NCBI GenBank assembly: GCA_024742655.1
Contig: JANSYB010000009.1
Coordinates: 1-14,353, forward strand
Length of the DNA stretch: 14,353 bases
Direction: 5' to 3'
Source of the DNA: Paracoccaceae bacterium
GTDB lineage: Bacteria; Pseudomonadota; Alphaproteobacteria; Rhodobacterales; Rhodobacteraceae
A program made the position numbers and the translations under genes. This document shows positions 8,183 through 14,353 of the stretch, piece after piece. Position 1 is the stretch's first letter; each line of letters begins with the position of its first letter. The notes below the pieces were generated by a model that did no database searches, was not told the origin of the DNA, and saw only the letters and a program-made list of their open reading frames with translations.

Positions 8183-9285
8183 TCGAAGGTCTTTCTGGGG
8201 TCAAAGGCATCGCGCACGCCCTCGAAGATGAAGACAAGCAGCGACAGCATGATCGCAAAGGTGAAAAACGCCGTGAAGGCCAGCCACGGCGCCTGCAGGT
8301 TCTGCTTGGCCTGCAGCGTCAACTCGCCCAGCGACGGGGCCGAGGACGGCAGGCCGAATCCCAGGAAATCCAGCGTCGCCAGACCACCGATCGCCCCGGT
8401 GATGATGAACGGCAGGAATGTGAGCGTCGCCACCATCGCATTGGGCAGCATGTGGCGGAACATGATGGTCATGTTGCCCACGCCAAGGGCCCGGGCCGCG
8501 CGCACATACTCGAAATTCCGCGCCCGCAGAAACTCTGCCCGCACAACGCCGACAAGGGCCATCCAGCCAAAGGCGACGGTGATCGCCACCAGCAGCCAGA
8601 ATCCCCTTGGCAGGATCGAGAACAGGATGATGATCACGTAGAGCGACGGGGTCGAGGCCCATATCTCGATGATCCGCTGAAAGATCAGGTCGGTCAGGCC
8701 GCCGAAAAAGCCCTGGATCGCGCCGGCAAAGACGCCGATCACCGTTGCCAGGCCGGTCACGATCAACGTGAACAGAACCGACAGGCGGAACCCGTAGATC
8801 ACGCGCGCCATCACATCCCGCTTGGTGCCGTCCGTTCCCAGCCAGTTCTGCTCGTTGGGGGCAAGAGGTGCCGCCCCGGGGCGATCAACCGGGGTGTCAT
8901 AGCTGTAGGGGATAGGCGGCCAGAGCGTCCACCCCTTCTCGATCGGGGTGCCAGCAACCTCGCCGTCGGCGGCATCCTCGATGACACCTTCGGGGTCGTC
9001 GAAACATTCTTCCAGCCCGCCTGAAACGATCAGGCATTCGACCTCGGGATCGCCATAGGGCGCCTCGGTCCGGAAATCGCCGCCAAAGGCCGTTTCAGGA
9101 TAGAATTGAACCACCGGCGTATACAGCTCACCTCGGTATTTCACCAAGAGCGGTTTGTCATTGGCGATGAACTCCGCCGGCATGCAAAGCAGGAACAGGA
9201 TCGAGAACAGGATCAGCGACCAGTAGGCGCGGCGGTTGCGCTTGAAATTGCGCCAGCGGCGCTGGTTGAGGGGGGACAACGCCAT
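8179..9285 (-). CDS. yejE: YejE, inner-membrane permease of peptide/microcin C-type ABC importer
   Basis: A 368-residue permease. The N terminus SPLNQRRWRNFKRNRRAYWS and helix 1 (about 21-40), then ANDKPLLVKYRGE, closely resemble E. coli YejE as I recall it. The periplasmic region between helix 1 and the core carries an acidic insert (about 81-118) with Cys84 and Cys94, absent from the E. coli protein. The BPD core begins near 148 with NWLGTDGTKRDVMARVIYG. It contains the ATPase-docking EAA loop EYVRAARALGVGNMTIMF (259-276) followed by RHMLPNAMVATLTFLPF, and ends [15 protein letters not shown]. The ATG lies two bases after the yejB stop, and the ribosome site is weak (GGGCGGG region), so translation probably depends on coupling. 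It pairs with YejB. Confidence 0.94.
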   Translation of the reverse strand: MALSPLNQRRWRNFKRNRRAYWSLILFSILFLLCMPAEFIANDKPLLVKYRGELYTPVVQFYPETAFGGDFRTEAPYGDPEVECLIVSGGLEECFDDPEGVIEDAADGEVAGTPIEKGWTLWPPIPYSYDTPVDRPGAAPLAPNEQNWLGTDGTKRDVMARVIYGFRLSVLFTLIVTGLATVIGVFAGAIQGFFGGLTDLIFQRIIEIWASTPSLYVIIILFSILPRGFWLLVAITVAFGWMALVGVVRAEFLRARNFEYVRAARALGVGNMTIMFRHMLPNAMVATLTFLPFIITGAIGGLATLDFLGFGLPSSAPSLGELTLQAKQNLQAPWLAFTAFFTFAIMLSLLVFIFEGVRDAFDPRKTFE

Positions 9286-9287
9286 TG

Positions 9288-10373
9288 TCAGCCCGCCCGC
9301 TTCTCGAAATCGATGCGCGGGTCGATCAGCACATACATCAGGTCGCCCAGGATGTTCACGACGAGGCCGATCAAGGTCAGCAGGTAAAGCGTGGCGAACA
9401 TGACAGGGTAATCGCGCCCGACCGCCGCCTCGAAGAACAACCGCCCCAATCCGTCGAGCGAGAAAATCGTCTCGATCAGCAGGTTGCCGGTAAAGAAGAC
9501 GCTGATGAACAAGGCCGGAAAACCCGCGATCACGATCAGCATCCCGTTGCGGAACACGTGGCCATAAAGCACCCGCCGTTCCGCCAGCCCCTTGGCGCGG
9601 GCGGTCATGACATATTGCTTCTTGATCTCGTCCAGAAACGAATTCTTGGTCAGCAGGGTCAACGTCGCGAAGCCCCCGATCGACAGGGCCGTGACAGGCA
9701 GGACCAGATGCCAGAAGTAATCGACGATCTTGCCGATCAGGCTGAGGTCTTCCCAGCCATCCGATGTCAGGCCACGCAACGGGAAGATCTGCCAGTAACT
9801 GCCACCGGCGAACAGCACCAGCAGCATGATCGCGAACAAGAAGGCCGGGATGGCATAGGCCGCGATGATGATCCCGCTGGTCCAGGTGTCAAAGCGGCTG
9901 CCGTCATGCACCGCCTTGCGGATACCAAGCGGGATCGAGATCAGATAGGACAAAAGGATCGTCCACACGCCCAGCGAAATACTGACCGGCATCTTTTCCA
10001 TCACCAGGTCGATCACCGAGATCTTGCGAAAGTAGCTTTCGCCGAAATCGAAGGTCGCGTAGTTCCACATCATGTTGAGGAACCGTTCCAGAGGCGGTTT
10101 GTCGAGCCCGAACTGTGCCTCCAGTTCGGCGATGAACTCGGGCGGCAGACCGCGCGATCCGATATAGGCGTCGTTGTCCTCGCCCCCGGTGACGGCGCTG
10201 TCATCCTGGCTGCCGGCGAACCCGCCGAATACGTCACCCTGCCCCTGGATTTCGGCGATCACCTGTTCGACCGGGCCACCCGGCAGGAACTGCACCAGCG
10301 CAAAATTGATCACCATGATCCCGAACAGGGTCGGGATCACCAGCAGCAGTCTGCGCAGGATATAGGCGCCCAT
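9288..10373 (-). CDS. yejB: YejB, inner-membrane permease of peptide/microcin C-type ABC importer
   Basis: A 361-residue permease of the DppB/OppB class. It starts [20 protein letters not shown], almost the same as E. coli YejB, then [18 protein letters not shown] Gly/Asp-rich periplasmic stretch (about 43-75) is also found, with different sequence, in the E. coli protein. Core motifs: [20 protein letters not shown] (133-152), [14 protein letters not shown] (189-202), [14 protein letters not shown] (241-254), and the EAA loop [18 protein letters not shown] (253-270) followed by GHVFRN. It ends with [14 protein letters not shown]. The start at 10373 is seven bases after the yejA stop, with GAGG about ten bases before it inside the end of yejA. 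It forms the heterodimeric channel with YejE. Confidence 0.94.
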   Translation of the reverse strand: MGAYILRRLLLVIPTLFGIMVINFALVQFLPGGPVEQVIAEIQGQGDVFGGFAGSQDDSAVTGGEDNDAYIGSRGLPPEFIAELEAQFGLDKPPLERFLNMMWNYATFDFGESYFRKISVIDLVMEKMPVSISLGVWTILLSYLISIPLGIRKAVHDGSRFDTWTSGIIIAAYAIPAFLFAIMLLVLFAGGSYWQIFPLRGLTSDGWEDLSLIGKIVDYFWHLVLPVTALSIGGFATLTLLTKNSFLDEIKKQYVMTARAKGLAERRVLYGHVFRNGMLIVIAGFPALFISVFFTGNLLIETIFSLDGLGRLFFEAAVGRDYPVMFATLYLLTLIGLVVNILGDLMYVLIDPRIDFEKRAG

Positions 10374-10380
10374 TCAGCGG

Positions 10381-12315
10381 CTACCTCAACGCGCCCGCGG
10401 CCTTCAGGGCCTCGGCCTTTTGCGCGTCATACCACCAGAAATCCAGAACCCCGAGAGAGAAGGGTGGAATGTCGTCCGGGCGGGCGAACACATCCCAATA
10501 AGCCGCCCAGTGGTCGGGGGCATAGCCATCCGGGATCACGATGAATTCGTACCGCAACGCCCGGTCCAGCGCCATGATCGAGGCATCTTCCTCGGCCTGG
10601 CTTTCGGTGAGCAGAGAGGCCTCGATGATCTCGTCCACCAGCGGGCTGGCCAGCCCGGCGGGGTTGAAGATACTGTATTCCGCCGCCTCCGATCCCAGAC
10701 GCTGCGCAAGGCCGGTGCCGGTGCCCAGAAGCGCCGGATAGGCGTCGAGCACGAGGTCATAGTCGAAATCCCGCTCGCGTTTGGTGTATTGCGAGGCATC
10801 GACCGCCTGCAGGCGCGCATCGATGCCCAACTGCTTGAGGTTGGCGATGAAATTCTCGGCCACGGCCTTGTTGGTCGGCGACCCGGCCGAGTTCAGCAGG
10901 AAGTCGAGCCGCATCACCGTGCCCTCGGCGTTGCGCATGACGCCGTCATCGCCAACCTCCCAGCCGGCCTCGGACATCAGGCGGATGGCCTGACGCAGGT
11001 TCTTGCGGGTCATCAGGCGGTCGGCGTCGCTTTCATGCGGCACCCAGGGCTCTTCAGTGTAAATCGCCTCCGGCACGACATCGCCAAGCGATTGCAGAAA
11101 GGCCAGTTCGTCGCCCTCGGGCAGGCCCATGGCCTCAAGCTTGGTGCCCGTGGAATAGGAGCGTTGCTGCGCGAACAGGTCATACAGCAGGCTCTTGTTC
11201 GTCCAGTCGAAATTGAACATCAGCGCGATCGCCTGACGCACGTTTTTGTCCTTCAGGATATCGCGGCGCAGGTTGAACACGATCCCGGACATCGCGGGCG
11301 GCGTGCCATCGGGAATTTCCTCAAGTTTGACCCAGCCCTTGTCGAGGGATGGAAAATCATAGGCGCTGGCCCATTTCTTGGGGTCGGATTCGGTACGATA
11401 GGTCACCGCACCGGCCTTGAACGCCTCGAACGCGGCGGTGTCATCGGCAAAATATTCCAGCCGGATCGTATCGAAGTTGTGCCGGCCCTTGTTGAAGGCC
11501 AGATCCCAGCCCCAATAGTCGGGATTGCGCTTGTAGACGATGGAGCGGTTCACATCGACCGCGTGCACCATGTAGGGGCCGGATCCGGGCGAGGTTTCGA
11601 TGCGCGGCTCGTCGATCCGGGCACCGGTTTCCTCGAACCACTTTTTCGACCAGACCGGCACACCGCCCACCTGATCGATCAGCGACCGGCGCGAAATGCC
11701 GTCGGCGAAGTAGAACTTGATGGTGTGATCGTCGATCACCTCAACCTTGGGAATGCGCTTGCGCACCGCCTCGGCATAGCTTTTCAGGCCCTGATCCAGC
11801 AACAGGTTGTGCGAAAAGGCCACGTCATGCGCGGTAACGGGCGTGCCGTCGGAAAACCGCGCCTCGGGGCGCATGTAGAACACCACCCAGCTTTTGTCCT
11901 CGGGATATTCGACGGTGTGGGCCAGCAGGCCATAGCCCTCGCCGATCACATCCGCAGGCGCGGCACCGGTGGGAGAGTCGCCCAGCAGGCTTTCGTACAT
12001 CATCCAAGACAGCGCACCGCGACGCCCGTTGCGGGTATAGGGGTTCATGGAATCGAACGTGCCGGCCTGCGCGATCACGATCTCGCCGCCCTTGGGCGCA
12101 TCCGGGTTCACATAGTCGAAATGCGTATAGTCCTCGGGGTATTTCAGCTCCCCGAAAAACGAATATCCGTGGCTGCGGATCAGGTTTTCGTCCTCGGCCA
12201 GCGCCGCCACCGCCGCCAGCGCGGCGATCGTCAAACCCATCAGTGCAGCGGTCAGGATGCGAAGCGATGAAACGGCTGGCATCCGGGCCTTGGCCCGGCT
12301 CTTGGGTCGGGTCAT
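10381..12315 (-). CDS. yejA: YejA, periplasmic peptide-binding protein of the yej importer
   Basis: A 644-residue SBP_bac_5-type binding protein, first gene of the yej operon. Residues 1-40 form a long signal peptide with an Arg/Lys-rich N region (MTRPKSRAKARM), a hydrophobic core (about 20-39) and cleavage at ALA-ED. No lipobox is seen. The mature N terminus has the YejA hallmark HFDYVNPDAPKGG (65-77) and GTFDSMNPYTRNG (85-97). Family features follow, such as RFSDGTPVTAHDVAFS and VYKRNPDYWGWDLAFNKG, and it ends near FWWYDAQKAEAL. The ATG at 12315 is chosen over 12336: AGGAG sits six bases upstream, inside the extension the longer form would add. By family it captures oligopeptides or peptide-nucleotide compounds in the periplasm. 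It follows a strong terminator, so it needs its own promoter. Confidence 0.94.
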   Translation of the reverse strand: MTRPKSRAKARMPAVSSLRILTAALMGLTIAALAAVAALAEDENLIRSHGYSFFGELKYPEDYTHFDYVNPDAPKGGEIVIAQAGTFDSMNPYTRNGRRGALSWMMYESLLGDSPTGAAPADVIGEGYGLLAHTVEYPEDKSWVVFYMRPEARFSDGTPVTAHDVAFSHNLLLDQGLKSYAEAVRKRIPKVEVIDDHTIKFYFADGISRRSLIDQVGGVPVWSKKWFEETGARIDEPRIETSPGSGPYMVHAVDVNRSIVYKRNPDYWGWDLAFNKGRHNFDTIRLEYFADDTAAFEAFKAGAVTYRTESDPKKWASAYDFPSLDKGWVKLEEIPDGTPPAMSGIVFNLRRDILKDKNVRQAIALMFNFDWTNKSLLYDLFAQQRSYSTGTKLEAMGLPEGDELAFLQSLGDVVPEAIYTEEPWVPHESDADRLMTRKNLRQAIRLMSEAGWEVGDDGVMRNAEGTVMRLDFLLNSAGSPTNKAVAENFIANLKQLGIDARLQAVDASQYTKRERDFDYDLVLDAYPALLGTGTGLAQRLGSEAAEYSIFNPAGLASPLVDEIIEASLLTESQAEEDASIMALDRALRYEFIVIPDGYAPDHWAAYWDVFARPDDIPPFSLGVLDFWWYDAQKAEALKAAGALR

Positions 12316-12321
12316 GTCGGT

Positions 12322-12326
12322 CTCCT
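12322..12326 (-). promoter_or_regulatory. Ribosome binding site deciding the yejA start
   Basis: AGGAG on the minus strand stands six bases before the ATG at 12315. An alternative in-frame ATG at 12336 lies immediately upstream of this site and has no equivalent. Confidence 0.7.
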
Positions 12327-12352
12327 CTTTTCGCACCGATGTGGGGTGTTCT

Positions 12353-12379
12353 CTGCCCGAGGCAAGCTAATGCGGGCAG
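12353..12379. repeat. Inverted repeat CTGCCCG..CGGGCAG in the yejA upstream region
   Basis: Perfect 7-bp arms (12353-12359 and 12373-12379) flank a 13-base centre that holds the candidate -10 of yejA. It could be an operator or a leader hairpin. No T tract follows, so termination is unlikely. Confidence 0.3.
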
Positions 12380-12393
12380 CATGGAAGTTTCAA
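12364..12393 (-). promoter_or_regulatory. Candidate promoter of the yejABEF operon
   Basis: TTGAAA (12388-12393, minus strand) is followed after 18 bases by TAGCTT (12364-12369), a weak -10. It is about 50 bases before the yejA ATG and downstream of the cytochrome terminator, where a promoter is required. Confidence 0.3.
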
Positions 12394-12404
12394 GCACCGA
12401 AAGA

Positions 12405-12430
12405 CTGTCACATTCTTAAACTTCCTGTCA
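12405..12430. repeat. Direct repeat CTGTCA with 20-bp period upstream of the yejA promoter
   Basis: CTGTCA occurs at 12405-12410 and 12425-12430, starts exactly 20 bases apart. On the minus strand the nearer copy begins 11 bases above the candidate -35. The spacing fits an activator bound on one face of the helix, though six-base repeats can arise by chance. Confidence 0.25.
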
Positions 12431-12439
12431 GTTGGCACG

Positions 12440-12474
12440 AAAAAGGCCGCCCGTCCGGCAGGGACAGGCGGCCT
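12440..12474 (-). terminator. Rho-independent terminator of the cytochrome c gene
   Basis: Arms AGGCCGCC (12444-12451) and GGCGGCCT (12467-12474) pair perfectly. They continue after one mismatch into GTCC/GGAC with a five-base loop, and on the minus strand a run of five T follows. It lies 26 bases beyond the cytochrome stop at 12501 and separates that gene from yejA. Confidence 0.85.
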
Positions 12475-12500
12475 GTTTGGTCTTGTTCGGTCCGGGTAGG

Positions 12501-13631
12501 TTACTGGCCGGCCGATTGAATGAAGGCGATCACCGCGGCACGATCCGCCTCATCCGGCAACCCGCGGAAGCTCATCTTGTTGCCGGGCGCAAAACCCTTG
12601 GGGTCTTCCAGCCAGGCGCTGAGATTATCGGCGTTCCACACACCGCCCATATCGGCGAGCGCGCTGGAATATCTGAACCCGTCCACGCCGCCGATTTCAC
12701 GGCCCATCAGGCCAACCAGATGCGGGCCAACGCGGTTCTTTTCATCGTTGACCACGTGGCAGGCCTGACACTTGCGGTAAACCTTTTCACCGTCGGCCGG
12801 ATCGGCCGCTGCGACCAGCGCGGCAAAGGCCGAGCCCTCGGTGGCGGCGGGCTCTTCCGCGGCGGCCTCGGTGGTCGTCTCTTCGGCGGCCGCCATCTCT
12901 TCGGTCGCGGCCTCTTCGGTTGCTTCGTCCGCCGCGGCGGCCTCTTCGGTCGCCTCTTCGGCAACGGCTTCGGCCTCGGCCGTCGCTTCGACTTCGGGCG
13001 CATCGGCGGTCACGGCCTCGGCTGCGCTTTCGGTCGCCTCTTCGGTGGCGGCCACCTCGGTTTCGGCCTCCGGTTCGGCCGCGGCCTCGTCCATGGCCAG
13101 TTCGGTCATGTCGCCATCCGTCATGTCGAGATAGGCAATGACGTTCACGCGATCCTCGATCTTGCCCAGCCCGGAAAAGCCCATCGATGTGCCCGGGGCA
13201 TACCCGCCCGGATCCGTAAGGAAGGCATCCAGCTCTTCCGGCGTCCAGACATCCGCCGCCTCGGACAAGGCGCCGGAATATCCGAAATCACCAACGCCGT
13301 CGACGTCGCGCCCGACCACCCCGTAAAGATGGGGACCAGCACCATTGGCCCCGTCTTCGACCTGGTGGCAGGCCTTGCATTTGTTGAAGACCCGCTCGCC
13401 CTTGTCGATATCCGCAGCGGCGTAAAGCGCCGCGAATGTCTTGACTTCCTCTTCGGCCACGTCCGCGTCATCGTCGCCGCCAATGTCGATCACATAGGCC
13501 GGCCCATGATCGTCCCCGTGTTTACCGCCCATGGCATAAATGCCCTCAGCAGCCCATTTCCCCAGAAGAAAGACCAAAAGCGCACCGCAGAAGCCGCCGA
13601 GGATCTTTGTGAAAGTCATCGTGTCGAACAT
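12501..13631 (-). CDS. Membrane-anchored two-heme cytochrome c with acidic Ala/Glu linker
   Basis: A 376-residue protein. Residues about 8-28 (TKILGGFCGALLVFLLGKWA) form an uncleaved signal anchor like that of CycM/cytochrome c552 or cytochrome cy. Two class I cytochrome c domains follow. Domain 1 (about 64-172) has heme motif CKACH (Cys85, Cys88, His89) and probable axial Met150 in GTSMGFSG. Domain 2 (about 266-376) has CQACH (Cys288, Cys291, His292) and probable Met353 in GNKMSFRG. The domains are similar in sequence, suggesting duplication. Residues about 180-265 are a low-complexity linker of Ala, Glu, Thr and Val with about thirty acidic residues and no Lys or Arg. The likely role is electron transfer between the bc1 complex and terminal oxidases or other periplasmic partners. 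The ATG at 13631 has a weak GGAAA site. Heme attachment needs the Ccm system, not in view. Confidence 0.92.
   Translation of the reverse strand: MFDTMTFTKILGGFCGALLVFLLGKWAAEGIYAMGGKHGDDHGPAYVIDIGGDDDADVAEEEVKTFAALYAAADIDKGERVFNKCKACHQVEDGANGAGPHLYGVVGRDVDGVGDFGYSGALSEAADVWTPEELDAFLTDPGGYAPGTSMGFSGLGKIEDRVNVIAYLDMTDGDMTELAMDEAAAEPEAETEVAATEEATESAAEAVTADAPEVEATAEAEAVAEEATEEAAAADEATEEAATEEMAAAEETTTEAAAEEPAATEGSAFAALVAAADPADGEKVYRKCQACHVVNDEKNRVGPHLVGLMGREIGGVDGFRYSSALADMGGVWNADNLSAWLEDPKGFAPGNKMSFRGLPDEADRAAVIAFIQSAGQ
12841..13090. repeat. Degenerate in-frame nucleotide repeats encoding the cytochrome linker
   Basis: The linker-coding DNA is built from variants of GCGGCCTCTTCGGT (plus-strand sense). 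Exact copies include that 14-mer at 12907-12920 and 12937-12950, and TTCGGTCGCCTCTTCGG at 12945-12961 and 13029-13045. The offsets, 30 and 84 bases, are multiples of three, so recombination between copies would keep the frame and change linker length. Confidence 0.75.
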
Positions 13632-13663
13632 AGGCCCGTTTCCATATGAATCCTTTGGCCGCG

Positions 13664-13693
13664 TATCTATCCGCTTCCACTACGGGGGCGCAA
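13664..13693 (-). promoter_or_regulatory. Candidate promoter of the cytochrome c gene
   Basis: On the minus strand TTGCGC (13688-13693) and TAGATA (13664-13669) are separated by 18 bases, about 33 bases before the ATG at 13631. Both hexamers match the consensus only partly. The -35 falls in one arm of the inverted repeat at 13688-13707. Confidence 0.25.
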
Positions 13694-13707
13694 GGTGTAG
13701 TTTGCGC
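13688..13707. repeat. Inverted repeat GCGCAA-N8-TTGCGC in the cytochrome/pheA divergent region
   Basis: Perfect 6-bp arms with an 8-base spacer lie centrally between the divergent starts. This is a plausible operator seen by both promoters, though short enough to be chance. Confidence 0.3.
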
Positions 13708-13723
13708 GACCAAACGACCGACC

Positions 13724-13740
13724 CCGGGCGCCACGCCCGG
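13724..13740. repeat. Compact GC hairpin CCGGGCG-CCA-CGCCCGG upstream of pheA
   Basis: A perfect 7-bp stem with a three-base loop lies 35 bases before the pheA ATG, probably within its leader if transcription starts upstream. No T tract and no Phe-rich leader peptide is visible, so there is no sign of classical attenuation. Confidence 0.4.
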
Positions 13741-13775
13741 CCGGCGGACAAACACAACGGATAACAGGCCATTCC

Positions 13776-14353
13776 ATGACCAAGCGGATTGCATTCCAGG
13801 GAGAGCCGGGCGCCTATTCGCACCAGGCCTGCCATGACGCCTACCCCGAGATGGAGGCGATGCCCTGCCGGACGTTCGAGGACGCGATCGAGGCCGTGCG
13901 GTCCGGCACTGCGGAACTGGCCATGCTGCCGGTTGAAAACTCGACCTTCGGGCGGGTGGCGGACATTCATCACCTGCTGCCCGAAAGCGGGCTGCATATC
14001 ATCGGCGAGGCGTTCGTGCGGGTGCATATCAACCTGATGGCATTGCCGGGCGTGCCCCTGTCCAAGATCGAGCGCGCGATGAGCCACACTATGTTGCTGG
14101 GCCAGTGCCGCGCCTTTTTGTCGGATCACGGCATTCACCGCGTGACCGGCGCGGATACCGCCGGCTCTGCCCGCCACGTGGCCGAGGCGGGCGACCCGTC
14201 GCTCGCCGCTCTGGCCTCGGAGCTCGCGGCGGATATCTATGGCCTGGATGTGCTGGCCCGTCATATCGAGGACGAGGGCGATAACAGAACCCGGTTTCTC
14301 GTGATGTCGCGCCAGCCCGATTACGCGCGTCGCGGCGATGACGGTATGATGAC
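13776..14353 (+). CDS. pheA: Prephenate dehydratase, partial (C-terminal part beyond window)
   Basis: The 192 visible residues cover the catalytic dehydratase domain that turns prephenate into phenylpyruvate for phenylalanine synthesis in the cytoplasm. Motifs: IAFQGEPGAYSHQAC (5-19), MLPVENSTFGRVADIHHLLP (50-69), SHTMLLGQC (103-111), DTAGSARHVAEAGDPSLAAL (127-146), and NRTRF (170-174), whose TRF contains the Thr known to be needed for catalysis. There is no chorismate mutase domain at the N terminus, so this is a monofunctional enzyme. The regulatory ACT domain (about 80-90 residues) should follow beyond the right edge. The ATG at 13776 has only a weak AGG about seven bases upstream. It is transcribed away from the cytochrome c gene. 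Confidence 0.93.
   Translation, partial: MTKRIAFQGEPGAYSHQACHDAYPEMEAMPCRTFEDAIEAVRSGTAELAMLPVENSTFGRVADIHHLLPESGLHIIGEAFVRVHINLMALPGVPLSKIERAMSHTMLLGQCRAFLSDHGIHRVTGADTAGSARHVAEAGDPSLAALASELAADIYGLDVLARHIEDEGDNRTRFLVMSRQPDYARRGDDGMM

Noticed and set aside
6563..8641. A 692-codon plus-strand open frame opposite yejF and yejE
   Set aside because: It is antisense to two genes with intact ABC motifs, has no plausible domain, and shows the same composition artefact.
10420..12270. A 616-codon plus-strand open frame opposite yejA
   Set aside because: It mirrors yejA codon structure, has no recognisable family and no ribosome site, and crosses no intergenic space.
12432..13649. A 405-codon plus-strand frame with a Gly/Phe/Arg-rich centre resembling a repeat protein
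   Set aside because: The glycine-rich part is the complement of the Ala/Glu linker of the cytochrome. The frame runs through the terminator hairpin and lies antisense to two CxxCH domains.

Overview
The window reads as a stretch of chromosome from an alphaproteobacterium, most likely a Rhodobacteraceae/Roseobacter-group species. The evidence is the high G+C content, dense operons, the pairing of a TauE/SafE permease with a TIGR02186-type protein, a complete alphaproteobacterial-style yejABEF cassette, and a membrane-anchored cytochrome c divergent from pheA. I saw no tRNA, rRNA, CRISPR array, transposase or phage gene. No intergenic stretch exceeds about 190 bases. Ten genes lie on the minus strand and one, at the right edge, on the plus strand. 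Coordinates of minus-strand genes run right to left in transcription order.

Right edge: a 144-base divergent region (13632-13775) separates pheA (plus strand, cut by the window end) from a membrane-anchored two-heme cytochrome c (12501-13631, minus). The cytochrome gene ends in a strong rho-independent terminator (12440-12474). Next comes the operon yejA-yejB-yejE-yejF (12315 to 6593), a complete peptide/microcin C-type ABC importer whose genes are 7 and 2 bases apart or overlap by 4. A 151-base regulatory gap follows, with a clear palindrome. It leads into a second complete ABC importer (6441 to 1706) of the BMP/nucleoside type: binding protein, double ATPase, permease, permease. A 114-base gap with direct repeats and a -10-like palindrome then precedes a TauE/SafE anion permease, translationally coupled (TGATG) to a TIGR02186-family protein that runs off the left end.

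Together this is a nutrient-uptake and housekeeping region: two solute-binding-protein-dependent importers (peptides; probably nucleosides), one probable sulfur-anion or organic-anion permease with an uncharacterised partner, an electron carrier and phenylalanine biosynthesis. I see no clearly new defence, mobile or biosynthetic system. The items most worth a second look are the two-heme cytochrome with its long, purely acidic Ala/Glu linker, the TauE-TIGR02186 pair of unknown joint function, and the palindrome in front of the nucleoside-type importer with a weaker look-alike in front of yejA.
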